DNA of 64,000 nucleotides from assembly GCA_024234395.1 (NCBI GenBank), contig JACKOH010000002.1:1853249-1917248 (forward strand), given 5' to 3'. Both the position numbers and the translations under genes were made by a program. The notes below the pieces were generated by a model that was not told the DNA's origin, made no database searches, and saw only the letters and a list, made by a program, of their open reading frames with translations. The first letter of the stretch is position 1, and every line of letters starts with the position of its first letter. Source of the DNA: Pseudomonadales bacterium. Lineage in GTDB: Bacteria; Pseudomonadota; Gammaproteobacteria; Pseudomonadales; Pseudohongiellaceae. Positions 51,296 to 60,233 of this stretch are shown here, piece by piece.

Positions 51296-51904
51296 TCACT
51301 GGCGGTGAATCACCGCCTTGAGTGAGGCCTCGCCACCCATTACCCAGAGTTTGGGATGGCGTAATACCCGCCGGATGAAGGCGTTGTCCTTGGCCAGTTC
51401 GCGGCGGATCTGCGCGCGGGTGTAAATGGATGGCTTGATGGGGCGGCCGGCCAGCCTGGATGCTTCGTTCAGGGTCAACATCACATCCCCGTAGGCAAGG
51501 TGCTCGGCCACGATAAACAGCTCCACCGGGCTGTCGACGGTTTCCCTGCCGTTGGCAATGGCGCCGTAGATGAACGCCAGCAGGATCTGCTCGCGCCAGC
51601 TCTCCAGTGCCTCGCCAACAATCGAGTCGATGCCGGAAGTTTTACGCACGATGCCCAGCACTTCCGGATACAGGGGACTGCCCGGGTTGACCTGATAATA
51701 GCGTTGCTGTCCTTCGCGGGTGGAATTGATCAGGCCGATGGACTCCAGGCGCTCCAGTTCGCGGCCCACCGTGCCGCGCCCCATGGCAGCCATGCGGACA
51801 ATCTCGTTGGTGTAGAAGCGTTGTTCGGGGGCGCCGAACAACAGGCCGAGGACGCGTTGCTGGGTCTTGCTGAACAGGGCATTGCCCGTGGCTGTGAGGT
51901 GCAT
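51296..51904 (-). CDS. Winged-helix transcriptional regulator fused to a degenerate nucleotidyltransferase-like domain
   Basis: Residues ~10-80 form a winged HTH (TQQRVLGLLFGAPEQRFYTN, GTVGRELERLESIGLINSTR, QQRYYQVNPGSPLY). Residues ~95-200 correspond to the MNT/minimal-nucleotidyltransferase domain usual in this group, but the catalytic segment reads FIYGAIANGRETVDSPVELF where active enzymes have G-S and two Asp (SDxD). Both Asp positions are replaced (Pro, Glu), so nucleotide transfer is unlikely; it may bind a ligand. It is a single gene between the broken cytochrome and rdgC. Confidence 0.8.
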   Translation of the reverse strand: MHLTATGNALFSKTQQRVLGLLFGAPEQRFYTNEIVRMAAMGRGTVGRELERLESIGLINSTREGQQRYYQVNPGSPLYPEVLGIVRKTSGIDSIVGEALESWREQILLAFIYGAIANGRETVDSPVELFIVAEHLAYGDVMLTLNEASRLAGRPIKPSIYTRAQIRRELAKDNAFIRRVLRHPKLWVMGGEASLKAVIHRQ

Positions 51905-52236
51905 GGTTGAATCCGGAAATTTACTGCCTTGAAAATCGTACCCATTCTGGGGCTGGTTGGCCCCGGTCCGGGAGCGCGAGTCTATACTGATTCAGGTTAC
52001 GAAACCAGACCAGTCAGGCAAGGATCTTCCACCCGTGGCAGAAAAAAAGATTTCCCGGTTGACAGATACTGCTCGCATCCTTTCAGCAGCATTGCCCGTC
52101 GGTCGCAGAGCTGGAAACTTGCAGGCGGCTGTAGAATAATCCGCGCTTCGCCTGCGACCGGCCCAGCCAACGGGAGCTGATGTCGGATCCTTTCACGCGC
52201 GAACTGAAATGCTCCCAACAATACGGAATTGACACC

Positions 52237-53145
52237 ATGTGGTTTAAGAATATTCGCCTCTACCTGCTGACCGAACCGTTCGAGCTGACGCCGGAGGAAC
52301 TGGAAGAAAAACTCATCGAACACGTGTTCCAGCCCTGCAACAGTTATGACAAATCCAGCCTGGGCTGGAGCAGCCCACTGGGTAAGGAAGGGGAGATGCT
52401 GACGCATACGGTGGGCAACTACACCATGCTCTGTGCCCGCGAACAGGAACGGCTGTTGCCGGTGTCCGTGGTCAGGGACGCCACCGAGGAGCGGGTGGCC
52501 GAGCTGGAAGAGCGGCAGTCGCGCAAGGTGTACCGCAAGGAGCGCAGGCAGATTCAGGATGATGTTTATGCATCACTGCTGCCCCAGGCCTTCGTGAAGA
52601 ATCAGCAGCTGTATGCCTACCTGGCACCCAGGGAAAACCTGCTGGTAATCGATACACCGAGCGCGCCGAAAGCGGAGGCACTGTTGAACCTGCTGCGGGA
52701 CAGTCTGGGTTCGCTGCCGGTGGCGCAGCCGGATGCCAAACGCTCACCGGGAGATGTGATGACCCGCTGGCTGCAGGAGCACAAGGCTACTCATAAATTT
52801 GCTATCGAACACGACTGTGAACTCTACAATCCGCTCGATGGCAGCAACGTGGTACGTTGCAAGGGCCAGGATCTGCTGACCGATGAACTGAAAGCGATGC
52901 TGGTGGCCGACAAGCGGGTCAAGTCACTGGGGGTCATGTGGAACAATAAAGTGAGCTGCATTGTTCATGATGACCTGACCGTCAAGCGGCTTCGCTTCGA
53001 GGGAATTCAGGAAGAAAGCGGCGACTCCGAGGCGGAGGATCCATCCCAGCAATTCGATCAGGAGTTTGCCCTGATGAGTCTCGAACTGGCGGGCTTTTTC
53101 AAAGATCTGTTCGCCGCTTTCGGTGGCCTGCGCAACGCCGGCTGA
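52237..53145 (+). CDS. rdgC: Recombination-associated protein RdgC
   Basis: I choose ATG 52237 (MWFKNIRLYLLTEPF), which gives 302 residues, the same length as E. coli RdgC (303); the frame opens earlier at 52180. Conserved segments include CNSYDKSSLGWSSPLG (~40-55), a KVYRKERRQIQDDVYASLLP stretch (~96-115) and a C-terminal MSLELAGFFKDLFAAFGG. RdgC forms a ring on double-stranded DNA and limits RecA. It is typical of Beta- and Gammaproteobacteria. Confidence 0.97.
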   Translation: MWFKNIRLYLLTEPFELTPEELEEKLIEHVFQPCNSYDKSSLGWSSPLGKEGEMLTHTVGNYTMLCAREQERLLPVSVVRDATEERVAELEERQSRKVYRKERRQIQDDVYASLLPQAFVKNQQLYAYLAPRENLLVIDTPSAPKAEALLNLLRDSLGSLPVAQPDAKRSPGDVMTRWLQEHKATHKFAIEHDCELYNPLDGSNVVRCKGQDLLTDELKAMLVADKRVKSLGVMWNNKVSCIVHDDLTVKRLRFEGIQEESGDSEAEDPSQQFDQEFALMSLELAGFFKDLFAAFGGLRNAG

Positions 53146-53178
53146 GCTGGCGCGGGCACCCGCCGGGTAAGACGGTTA

Positions 53179-53730
53179 TCAGTCTTCCCGGGTGCAGCGC
53201 GGATCCCTGGCCTGCATGCCGAGCAATGCTTCCCGGGGCACAGGCAGCGGTGCACAACCATGATCGCTGGCGCAGATCAGGTCCCATTCCGGTCGTGCCA
53301 GCTGATGGCAGCCGAAGCAGTTACCGCCGAACTGGTTGACCACTTCGGTGGTACCGCGCGCAGAAAAGGCGGGTTCGCCATCCGCCAGGTTCAGCTCGAT
53401 AAACTCCCAGTCGTTGGTGGCCGGATTCCAGCCTTCACGGTGCTTGACCATAACCTCGGCAGGAATCAGGGAAACCACCGAGCCTGGTGGATAGCTCCCT
53501 CCGGTGTCCGAATTGGCCACAGCCAGGGTAGCGTCCAGATCACCCAGCAGGTTGTCTACAAAAAAGTCGCCTTTGTCGACCTTGGCCATTTCGGTCAGGC
53601 ATTTGAACAGGGTGGCGCTCAGATCCAGTTGCCGGTCAGGGTCCTGTGAGTAACTGTGGCCCGTGATCAGGGCGGCAGTGCCTAGCACGGCCAGGAATGA
53701 AACAGTGGATTTAAGGCGGAACGAGGACAT
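53179..53730 (-). CDS. Exported monoheme cytochrome P460-like protein
   Basis: ATG 53730 (MSSFRLKSTVSFLAVLGTAA) opens a signal peptide; earlier in-frame codons lack one. The ~183-residue protein has a YPPGSVVSLIPAEVMVKHRE segment, a WEFIELNLADG strand and a single heme motif NCFGCHQLA near residue 140, followed by a tail with two further Cys pairs. This order resembles the cytochrome P460/cytochrome c'-beta family. Related proteins oxidise hydroxylamine or bind NO; only electron-carrying or sensing roles can be suggested. It is convergent with rdgC. Confidence 0.78.
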   Translation of the reverse strand: MSSFRLKSTVSFLAVLGTAALITGHSYSQDPDRQLDLSATLFKCLTEMAKVDKGDFFVDNLLGDLDATLAVANSDTGGSYPPGSVVSLIPAEVMVKHREGWNPATNDWEFIELNLADGEPAFSARGTTEVVNQFGGNCFGCHQLARPEWDLICASDHGCAPLPVPREALLGMQARDPRCTRED

Positions 53731-54045
53731 TATGAATCTCCTGATTGGCAGCGTGTTGCCGGGAACCTGACGTTTCCTGAATAAGGTGGAATCCATGCCG
53801 CGGGGCGCCGGGCCGGCCGCTGCTGCGGAGACTGCCGTGCCCTGCTGCGGTGCAGTAAGAATGAGAGAGAGTACAGCAGGGGTTTTCCCGCCGCAAGAGC
53901 CCTCGGCCGAACGTAAATCAGTTGCCGATCCGAGCCACGTTGCCTATCTTTGAGAATTTACTCAGCGGCCATGAATACGCGCCGGAAAGCCGGTATCGCA
54001 GAGTGGCACACTGGCCTATTGGTATATTCCTATAGTAATGGTCCC

Positions 54046-55476
54046 ATGCAGTCACCGCCCATAAAGCTGGCCTCCCGCTACTTCGGCAGCCTGGTCCTCT
54101 GCTATCTGGTATTCCTCGCATTTGCCAGTTTCTACCTGCCTGATTTTATTTCACCGCGTCGGTTCGCCAGGGCTGGTCCTGGCGAACTGTTCTTTCTGGC
54201 TGATGAATTCCGGCTGCGGTGGTGGAACCTGCGGGACATTTCCATCAATCTTCTGTTGTATATGCCGTTGGGTTTCCTGGTGGCCCTGTCGTTGGCGCCG
54301 GCCCGACTTTCCCGACCCGGACTGCACTGGGGATGGGGCTTCCTGCTCAGTGTCGGCGTGGAAGTCGTACAGGCTTTTATCGGTCGCTTCTCCGACGCCA
54401 CCGACGTGGTCAGTAACGGCACCGGCTATGTGCTGGGATTTGCCATTGCCAGGATCGCCGTGCTGCATTTCGGGGTCAGCCCGGCCGCTTTGCTGGGCCT
54501 GGAATCCGGTGGTCAGGAACAGCATCTGAAGAACGTCACCGGGTTGCGCTTCATCTATCTGACGGTGGTGCTCATCGCTGTGCTGCTGCCCCTGGATATC
54601 AGTTTTTCCCTGTCGCAACTGGCCGCCAAGCTGCATGGGACCGGCTACCGGATGCCGCGTCTGATCGTGGACCCGCTGTTTCATTTTCGTAATGGCGTGC
54701 ACACCCAGTACCTGATGCTGCAACTGCTGGTATTCCTGCCACTCGCTTTTTTGAGCGCCTATATCCTGTTGTTAAGGAGGCGCGTCGGAATATTGCAGCC
54801 GGCAATACATTGCCTGCTGTTGGGACTGGTCACGGAAGCCAGCAACCTGTTTATCCGTTCCGGTCGCAGCGACATCCTGGTGCCGGTACTGGGTTTTCTG
54901 ACCGGGCTGGGGGTAGCCAGCGTGATGGTCGGGTTTGCCCGTCGTGCCGGGCCGGACAAGGTGGGCCTGAGCGCCGCCGAACGCCACTGGCTGCTGCTGG
55001 GCGCTGGGTTACTGTACGGGTTGCTGTTACTGGCCATAGCCCTGTCGCCGTTCGAGTTCGAGCTGTCGCTGCGGGCGTTGCGGTACAAATTGCTCAACAA
55101 CAGCAACTTTCTGCCATTTCGCCTGCATTTCACCACCAGTTCCCTCGAATCGGCGGTTGATATCGTACGTGAACCGATCCTTTATGCGCCCCTGGGTGGG
55201 TTACTGGCTCTGTGGCTGGGAGGCCTGACCCGGGCGCCGTCCCGGCGCACAATTCTGGTGCTGGCCACCGTGGCGGGGTTCGGCTTTGCCGGTGGCGTGG
55301 AAGCGCTGCAACTGGGCGTGGTGGGGCGTTATGTGGATATTACCGATGCCCTGTTGGGGGGCATTGGCAGTCTGGGCGGTGCGATCTTAAGCCCCGGGCG
55401 TTCACCGGTTTGCCGTTCATTTCCGAGTTACGGAACAAACAAAAGCCACCATAGGTTTAGGGAACGAGAGCGATAG
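54046..55476 (+). CDS. VanZ-family membrane protein with two VanZ-like halves
   Basis: I take ATG 54046 (MQSPPIKLASRYFGSLVL), although the frame opens earlier at 53950 with a Met at 53971. The ~476-residue protein has about ten membrane spans and repeats the VanZ pattern twice: DISINLLLYMPLGFLVALSL and GVEVVQAFIGRFSDATDVVS in the first half; DIVREPILYAPLGGLLALWL and GGVEALQLGVVGRYVDITDA in the second. Acidic and Asn residues in these repeats are shared. VanZ domains are linked to teicoplanin resistance and envelope functions, but most are uncharacterised. It is a single gene; no clear ribosome-binding site. Confidence 0.85.
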   Translation: MQSPPIKLASRYFGSLVLCYLVFLAFASFYLPDFISPRRFARAGPGELFFLADEFRLRWWNLRDISINLLLYMPLGFLVALSLAPARLSRPGLHWGWGFLLSVGVEVVQAFIGRFSDATDVVSNGTGYVLGFAIARIAVLHFGVSPAALLGLESGGQEQHLKNVTGLRFIYLTVVLIAVLLPLDISFSLSQLAAKLHGTGYRMPRLIVDPLFHFRNGVHTQYLMLQLLVFLPLAFLSAYILLLRRRVGILQPAIHCLLLGLVTEASNLFIRSGRSDILVPVLGFLTGLGVASVMVGFARRAGPDKVGLSAAERHWLLLGAGLLYGLLLLAIALSPFEFELSLRALRYKLLNNSNFLPFRLHFTTSSLESAVDIVREPILYAPLGGLLALWLGGLTRAPSRRTILVLATVAGFGFAGGVEALQLGVVGRYVDITDALLGGIGSLGGAILSPGRSPVCRSFPSYGTNKSHHRFRERER

Positions 55477-55672
55477 CAGCTAGCATAGTTGCAGATTGGC
55501 TCAGAATTGCTGGTTGTCTCCACTAGTTATCCAATGAGCTAGTGATTTAGTTATACTGGAGCAGTGGGAATTCAATTGCCTGACAGGCTGCTATGATAGT
55601 GAACAGTCACTGAATTATGGAGGTATAGAATATTTGCAATTCTGAAAACATCTATAGAGTTGTTTAGTTGAT

Positions 55673-57157
55673 ATGAAATTATGTTCAGGAAAGTCAGTCG
55701 CTAGTTTTAGTTTAATCTCTCTGCTAACAGTTTCACTGTTCCAGCTTCAGGCCTGTGCTGTCAATCCTGCCACCGGCGAACGGGAGTTGAGTTTTGTCAA
55801 CGAAGTTCAGGAAATCCAGATGGGCCGGCAAAGTGATCCTGCTGCCACGGCCCAGTTTGGAGGGCTCTATCCGGACCAGGAGCTGCAGGACTATATCACC
55901 GGACTTGGCATGTCACTGGTTGCCGTGTCAGAGCGCCCCAATCTGCCCTGGTCGTTCAAGCTGGTGGATCATGAGCTTATCAATGCCTTCGCCCTGCCGG
56001 GCGGATTTATCTACATAACCCGGGGAATTCTGGCCAATATGAATTCCGAAGCGGAACTGGTCGGAGTGCTGGGCCATGAAGTGGGACACGTGACCGCCCG
56101 CCACGCCGCGCGACAGATTACCCAGCAGCAGATCGGCATGATTGGCCTGATTGGTGGGTCGATTATCTCAGAAACGGTCAGAAATAATACCGAGTCCATT
56201 CTGCAGGCCATGCAACTCCTGTCATTGCGCTACAGCCGTCAGGATGAGGCCCAGGCGGATGAACTGGGTTATCGCTACCTGGTTCGTACCGAGCATAATC
56301 CCGAGGGTCTGACCGCGGTTATGCGGATGCTGCAGTCCACCAGCCCCAGCGCCGAAGAGATGGGTGTGCCGGGCTGGATGCTTTCCCATCCCGACCCGGG
56401 TGACCGGGTGGCTGCCAACGAACGCCGTATTGCCCGTGCGCAGCAGGATTTCAGTGACTTTCTGAGCGGGCGCGACCAGTTACTGTCGCATCTTGATGGT
56501 CTGGTGTTTGGCGAAGACCCGCGCCAGGGTTACTTCATTGGTCAGCGCTTCATTCAGCCCCAACTGGCTTTGGAACTCACTTTCCCGCAGAACTGGACGA
56601 CTCAGAACAGCCCCCAGTCGGTACAGGCTGCTGCGCCTGACCGTGATGCGGTAATGCAACTCTCCATTGCCGAGACGAATTCGCCGCAGGCAGCACTGTC
56701 GGGTTTCATGGAGCAGGGCGTGACCATCAACCAGAACAGCAGCCAGACACTCAATGGTCTCGATGTCGCATGGGCGGATTTCAGTGCCAGTCCCCCGGAG
56801 GGGCAGTCAGGTCAGCCGGTGAGGGGGTACGTGCTGTATGCCGCAAGCGGTGACACGGTTTATCAGGTGCTCGGCTATACCCTGGCGGAGCGATGGGAGA
56901 CCGCCGGTCCGGTATTGGCGCAGTCGATCATGAGCTTTCAACCGCTGCGGGACGACCGGTATCGCGATGTAGCGCCTCATCGCATTGACCTGGTGAGATT
57001 GCCAGAGTCGATGACTGCCGCGGATTTTCTGCGCCGTTATCCATCAAGTGTCGACAACGAGGCGGTGCTACTGGCCAATCAGGTGAGTGAGAATGAGCGC
57101 CTGGAGCGGGGCAGGTTGATGAAACGGATAACTGGCGGTCGGGTCCCGGAGCGTTAG
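55673..57157 (+). CDS. M48-family metalloprotease lipoprotein (BepA/YfgC-like)
   Basis: The 494-residue precursor has a lipobox-like LFQLQAC-A (Cys near 28). The protease domain shows GGFIYITRGIL, the zinc motif LGHEVGHVTARHAA (HExxH, ~138-142) and the third ligand Glu in RQDEAQADELGYRYL (~194). A ~170-residue C-terminal domain (from ~305) is of the kind found in this subfamily (ALELTFPQNWTTQN...). It differs from BepA, which has C-terminal TPRs. Periplasmic M48 proteases handle outer-membrane protein quality control. The stop codon (TAG) is at the left edge of repeat copy E. Confidence 0.92.
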   Translation: MKLCSGKSVASFSLISLLTVSLFQLQACAVNPATGERELSFVNEVQEIQMGRQSDPAATAQFGGLYPDQELQDYITGLGMSLVAVSERPNLPWSFKLVDHELINAFALPGGFIYITRGILANMNSEAELVGVLGHEVGHVTARHAARQITQQQIGMIGLIGGSIISETVRNNTESILQAMQLLSLRYSRQDEAQADELGYRYLVRTEHNPEGLTAVMRMLQSTSPSAEEMGVPGWMLSHPDPGDRVAANERRIARAQQDFSDFLSGRDQLLSHLDGLVFGEDPRQGYFIGQRFIQPQLALELTFPQNWTTQNSPQSVQAAAPDRDAVMQLSIAETNSPQAALSGFMEQGVTINQNSSQTLNGLDVAWADFSASPPEGQSGQPVRGYVLYAASGDTVYQVLGYTLAERWETAGPVLAQSIMSFQPLRDDRYRDVAPHRIDLVRLPESMTAADFLRRYPSSVDNEAVLLANQVSENERLERGRLMKRITGGRVPER

Positions 57158-57299
57158 CAGCCTGTTGAAAAACTCTCAGCTGGCACAATAGGGCGTTAAA
57201 ATCTGGCTCAAAATGCTCATTTACGCGGGGTAAACTGCGCTTTTTCGCCAGATTTTGCCTTGTCTTGCACTCACCTGAGAGTTTTTCAACTGGCTGTTA
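57154..57299. repeat. ~145-bp palindromic repeat family, copy E
   Basis: A full copy with the consensus termini AGCAGCCTGTTGAAAAACTC and AGTTTTTCAACTGGCTGTTA. Its first bases supply the TAG stop of the M48 gene, so the insertion may have changed or preserved that end. Confidence 0.85.
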
Positions 57300-57468
57300 G
57301 CCTTAAAACCTGCAATACAGCTGACATGCCGAATCTATTCTCGCCGAGGCGTCGCCAGGTCGGTGTGTAGATAATTTGCCAGTGATGAAGCGGTTAACAG
57401 AAAATCGCTGCATATCAAGGATAAACTGTCATTATTCTCAGGTTGCTCAGGAAGACGGGCTTGCAAAG

Positions 57469-57984
57469 ATGAAACTGCGGGGTGACATTACCATCAATGG
57501 CAGACAGTACCGGGAGGGTCAGGAGGTTCCCTGGGGATTCATCTACCCATTCTTCATGGTGCATATGCTGGCCTTTGGCCTGTCCGGCTTCTTCATGGCC
57601 TATTCTCCGGAGGGTCCCGGCGCCGGCTTTCTGTACCTGCATGGCGGCTTTGCCATTTTGATTTATCTGGTTTTCTATCTTACCCTGTTCGGGAAGGAGG
57701 AAGTCAGATGGATGTTCATTAATGCGGGGCTGGGTTTGTTCGGCATTTATGCGGAAATCGGCTGGATTCTTGATCGCTTCGGAACAACGTTGGAAGATTA
57801 CCCGGTTTATATCCATGTCATTCCATTTCTCTATTACATTCTCTACACCTTTCTCCTGCGCCAGGCAGTAATTGATTTCACCCGCTCCCGCTCCGACCCG
57901 GACAGGCGCCGTCGTGTCGAGAAACTCTATATCGGCGTATCCATCGCCCTTTATCTGATCATTCTCGTCACTACCAGAACCTGA
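57469..57984 (+). CDS. Membrane protein of unknown function, 171 aa
   Basis: I prefer ATG 57469 (MKLRGDITINGRQYREGQEV); an ATG at 57385 gives 28 more residues. The protein has a short beta-like N-terminus, then four to five membrane spans: PWGFIYPFFMVHMLAFGLSG, FLYLHGGFAILIYLVFYLTL, WMFINAGLGLFGIYAEIGWI, HVIPFLYYILYTFLL and IGVSIALYLIILV. Acidic and His residues lie in the membrane segments. I recognise no family. It converges on groEL across a shared terminator. Confidence 0.75.
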   Translation: MKLRGDITINGRQYREGQEVPWGFIYPFFMVHMLAFGLSGFFMAYSPEGPGAGFLYLHGGFAILIYLVFYLTLFGKEEVRWMFINAGLGLFGIYAEIGWILDRFGTTLEDYPVYIHVIPFLYYILYTFLLRQAVIDFTRSRSDPDRRRRVEKLYIGVSIALYLIILVTTRT

Positions 57985-58100
57985 AAAGTGATCGGCACAG
58001 CGCTTGAGCACCTGTGGAGAAAACAGCGTTACACTCGGACCGGTCTTTCAGAAGAGGTATCTCGATAGAGTTACCTTAAAAAAACGATCCCGAAACCAAG

Positions 58101-58131
58101 AAAGGCGAGGTGGCACTGCCACTTCGCCTTT
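58101..58131. terminator. Bidirectional terminator between the membrane protein and groEL
   Basis: AAAGGCGAGGTGGCA (58101-58115) pairs with TGCCACTTCGCCTTT (58117-58131) with one weak position. A T-run follows leftward at a distance (the complement of AAAAAAACGATCCCG), so it can stop groEL transcription. Confidence 0.75.
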
Positions 58132-58164
58132 CCGGTTTTGCATCAGGTGTGGGAGGTTACAGCA

Positions 58165-59793
58165 CTAGAAGTCCATATCCGGCATGCCGGCACCTGCGGA
58201 TGATTTCTTATCTTCCGGCTTGTCCGTAATCATCACTTCGGTAGTCAGCATCAATCCTGCAATCGATGCCGCGTTCTGAAGGGCAGAACGCGTGACCTTG
58301 GTGGGATCGATGATGCCCATCTTCAACATGTCACCGTATTCCTCGGTCTGGGCGTTGTAGCCGTGGCTGCCTTTGCCCTCGCGTATGCCGTTGAGCACAA
58401 CACTCGGCTCGACACCGGCGTTGATGACGATCTGCCGGAACGGTTCCTCCATCGCCCGCAGGGCGATTTTTACACCGATGTCCTGATCGGCGTTGGCGGT
58501 TTTGACTTTGTTGCGGATGGTATCGGCGGTGCGCACCAGCGCGACTCCACCGCCAGGCACAATACCTTCCTCCACTGCGGCTCGGGTTGCATGTAACGCG
58601 TCGTCAACCAGATCCTTCTTTTCCTTCATTTCCACTTCGGTGGCCGCGCCGACCTTGATTACCGCCACGCCGCCAGCCAGCTTGGCCAGACGTTCCTGCA
58701 GTTTTTCGCGGTCATAGTCGGACGAGGTCTTTTCGATTTCGCCACGGATCTGTTCGATACGTGCATTGATCGTGGTTTTCTCTCCGGCACCATCCACTAT
58801 CGTGGTATTTTCTTTGGTGATCACCACGCGCTTGGCGTTACCCAGATCTTCGGCGGTGGTTTTTTCCAGGTTCAGGCCTACCTCTTCGGAGATAACCGTG
58901 CCACCTGTCAATACGGCGATATCCTGCAGCATGGCTTTTCGGCGGTCACCGAAACCAGGCGCCTTGACAGCGCACACCTTGATGATGCCGCGCAGGTTGT
59001 TTACCACCAGCGTGGCCAGTGCCTCGCCTTCGATATCTTCGGCGACTATCAGCAAGGAGCGACCGGCCTTGGCAACTGCCTCCAGTATCGGCACGATGTC
59101 GCGGACGTTACTGATCTTTTTGTCGAACAGCAGGACGAACGGCTCGTCCAGTTCCACCTGCATTTTTTCCTGGTTGGTGACAAAGTACGGAGACAGGTAG
59201 CCGCGATCGAACTGCATGCCTTCCACGACGTCCAGTTCGTTGTTCAGGGACTTGCCTTCCTCGACGGTGATCACGCCGTCACGACCGACTTTTTCCATGG
59301 CGTTAGCCAGGATGTCGCCGATGTCAGCATTCCAGTTGGCGGAAACGGTGGCGACCTGGCCAATCGCCTTATTGTCGTCACAGGGCTTGGAAAGCTTGTG
59401 TAATTCCTCGGTGGCCGCTCTTACCGCCGCGTCGATACCCCGTTTCAGGTCCATCGGGTTGAAGCCTGCCGAAATGGCCTTGTGACCTTCCCGGATCAGG
59501 GCCTGGGCCAGCACGGTAGCGGTGGTGGTGCCATCTCCTGCCACGTCCGCAGTCTTGCTGGCCACTTCCTTCACCATCTGGGCGCCCATGTTTTCAAACT
59601 TGTCGGCCAGCTGGATTTCCTTGGCGACGGTTACGCCGTCCTTGGTCACTTTCGGTGCGCCGAAACTTTTGTCCAGAACCACGTTGCGTCCTTTCGGACC
59701 CAATGTCGTTTTCACCGCATTGGCCAGGGTGTTGACGCCGGCCAGCATACGTTCTCTTGCCTGATCGGAAAACTTCAGAACTTTTGCGCTCAT
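58165..59793 (-). CDS. groEL: Chaperonin GroEL
   Basis: The 542-residue protein has the complete Cpn60 sequence: AGVNTLANAVKTTLGPKGRN, the ATPase loop GDGTTTATVLAQAL (~86-99), the apical-domain segment LLFDKKISNVRDIVPILEAV, and GGGVALVR (~413-420). It folds proteins inside a double ring with GroES. The C-terminus ends SSAGAGMPDMDF, without the repeated GGM tail of E. coli GroEL. The start codon overlaps the groES stop by four bases, which is tighter than in most genomes. No second groEL is in the window, so whether this is the main or a secondary copy is open. Confidence 0.98.
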   Translation of the reverse strand: MSAKVLKFSDQARERMLAGVNTLANAVKTTLGPKGRNVVLDKSFGAPKVTKDGVTVAKEIQLADKFENMGAQMVKEVASKTADVAGDGTTTATVLAQALIREGHKAISAGFNPMDLKRGIDAAVRAATEELHKLSKPCDDNKAIGQVATVSANWNADIGDILANAMEKVGRDGVITVEEGKSLNNELDVVEGMQFDRGYLSPYFVTNQEKMQVELDEPFVLLFDKKISNVRDIVPILEAVAKAGRSLLIVAEDIEGEALATLVVNNLRGIIKVCAVKAPGFGDRRKAMLQDIAVLTGGTVISEEVGLNLEKTTAEDLGNAKRVVITKENTTIVDGAGEKTTINARIEQIRGEIEKTSSDYDREKLQERLAKLAGGVAVIKVGAATEVEMKEKKDLVDDALHATRAAVEEGIVPGGGVALVRTADTIRNKVKTANADQDIGVKIALRAMEEPFRQIVINAGVEPSVVLNGIREGKGSHGYNAQTEEYGDMLKMGIIDPTKVTRSALQNAASIAGLMLTTEVMITDKPEDKKSSAGAGMPDMDF

Positions 59794-60104
59794 GCTGCTT
59801 TCTCCATAGTCTTATCCTGTTCAATCACAGCCAGGATATCGGTTTCCTTGATAACAAGAACATCCTCGCCATTCAGTTTCATTTCAGTGGGCGAATACTT
59901 GCCGAACAGAACCCGGTCGCCGACTTTCACGCTCATGGGGCGGGTTTCGCCATTGTCCAACAGTGCGCCGGGTCCGGCGGCTATCACTTCGCCCTGGTTG
60001 GGTTTCTCAGTGGCTGAATCGGGGATGACAATGCCCCCGGCAGTGGTGGTTTCTGACTCCAGCCGGCGTACTACGACGCGGTCATAGAGGGGTCTTATTT
60101 GCAT
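59790..60104 (-). CDS. groES: Co-chaperonin GroES
   Basis: The start ATG 60104 (MQIRPLYDRVVVRRLESETT) follows AAGGAGG, a near-perfect Shine-Dalgarno. The 104-residue protein shows the Cpn10 mobile loop (ESETTTAGGIVIPDSATEKP, ~16-35), GEVIAAGPG, and VGDRVLFGKYSPTEMKLNGE. It is several residues longer than usual (about 96-97) because of a C-terminal DKTMEKAA extension, in which the groEL ribosome-binding site (GGAGAAAG) lies. Stop and groEL start overlap (ATGA). A heat-shock-type promoter lies upstream. Confidence 0.97.
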   Translation of the reverse strand: MQIRPLYDRVVVRRLESETTTAGGIVIPDSATEKPNQGEVIAAGPGALLDNGETRPMSVKVGDRVLFGKYSPTEMKLNGEDVLVIKETDILAVIEQDKTMEKAA

Positions 60105-60204
60105 GAGAAAAACCTCCTTCCTGTAGAAGACGATCTCGATGATTTGCTGTTGTAGGGAATTCAGGCCACAGCCTCGGGAGAGCCCTGTGCTGTGGTGACA
60201 ACGC

Positions 60205-60233
60205 AAATGTGGGCGCGGGAAGGGGATTTCAAG
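60205..60233 (-). promoter_or_regulatory. Sigma-32-type heat-shock promoter of groES-groEL
   Basis: Read leftward: CTTGAAA (complement of 60227-60233), a 13-base spacer, then CCCACATTT (complement of 60205-60213), close to CTTGAAA-N11-15-CCCCATnT. It lies ~100 bp before the groES start. No CIRCE (HrcA) palindrome was seen. Confidence 0.75.
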
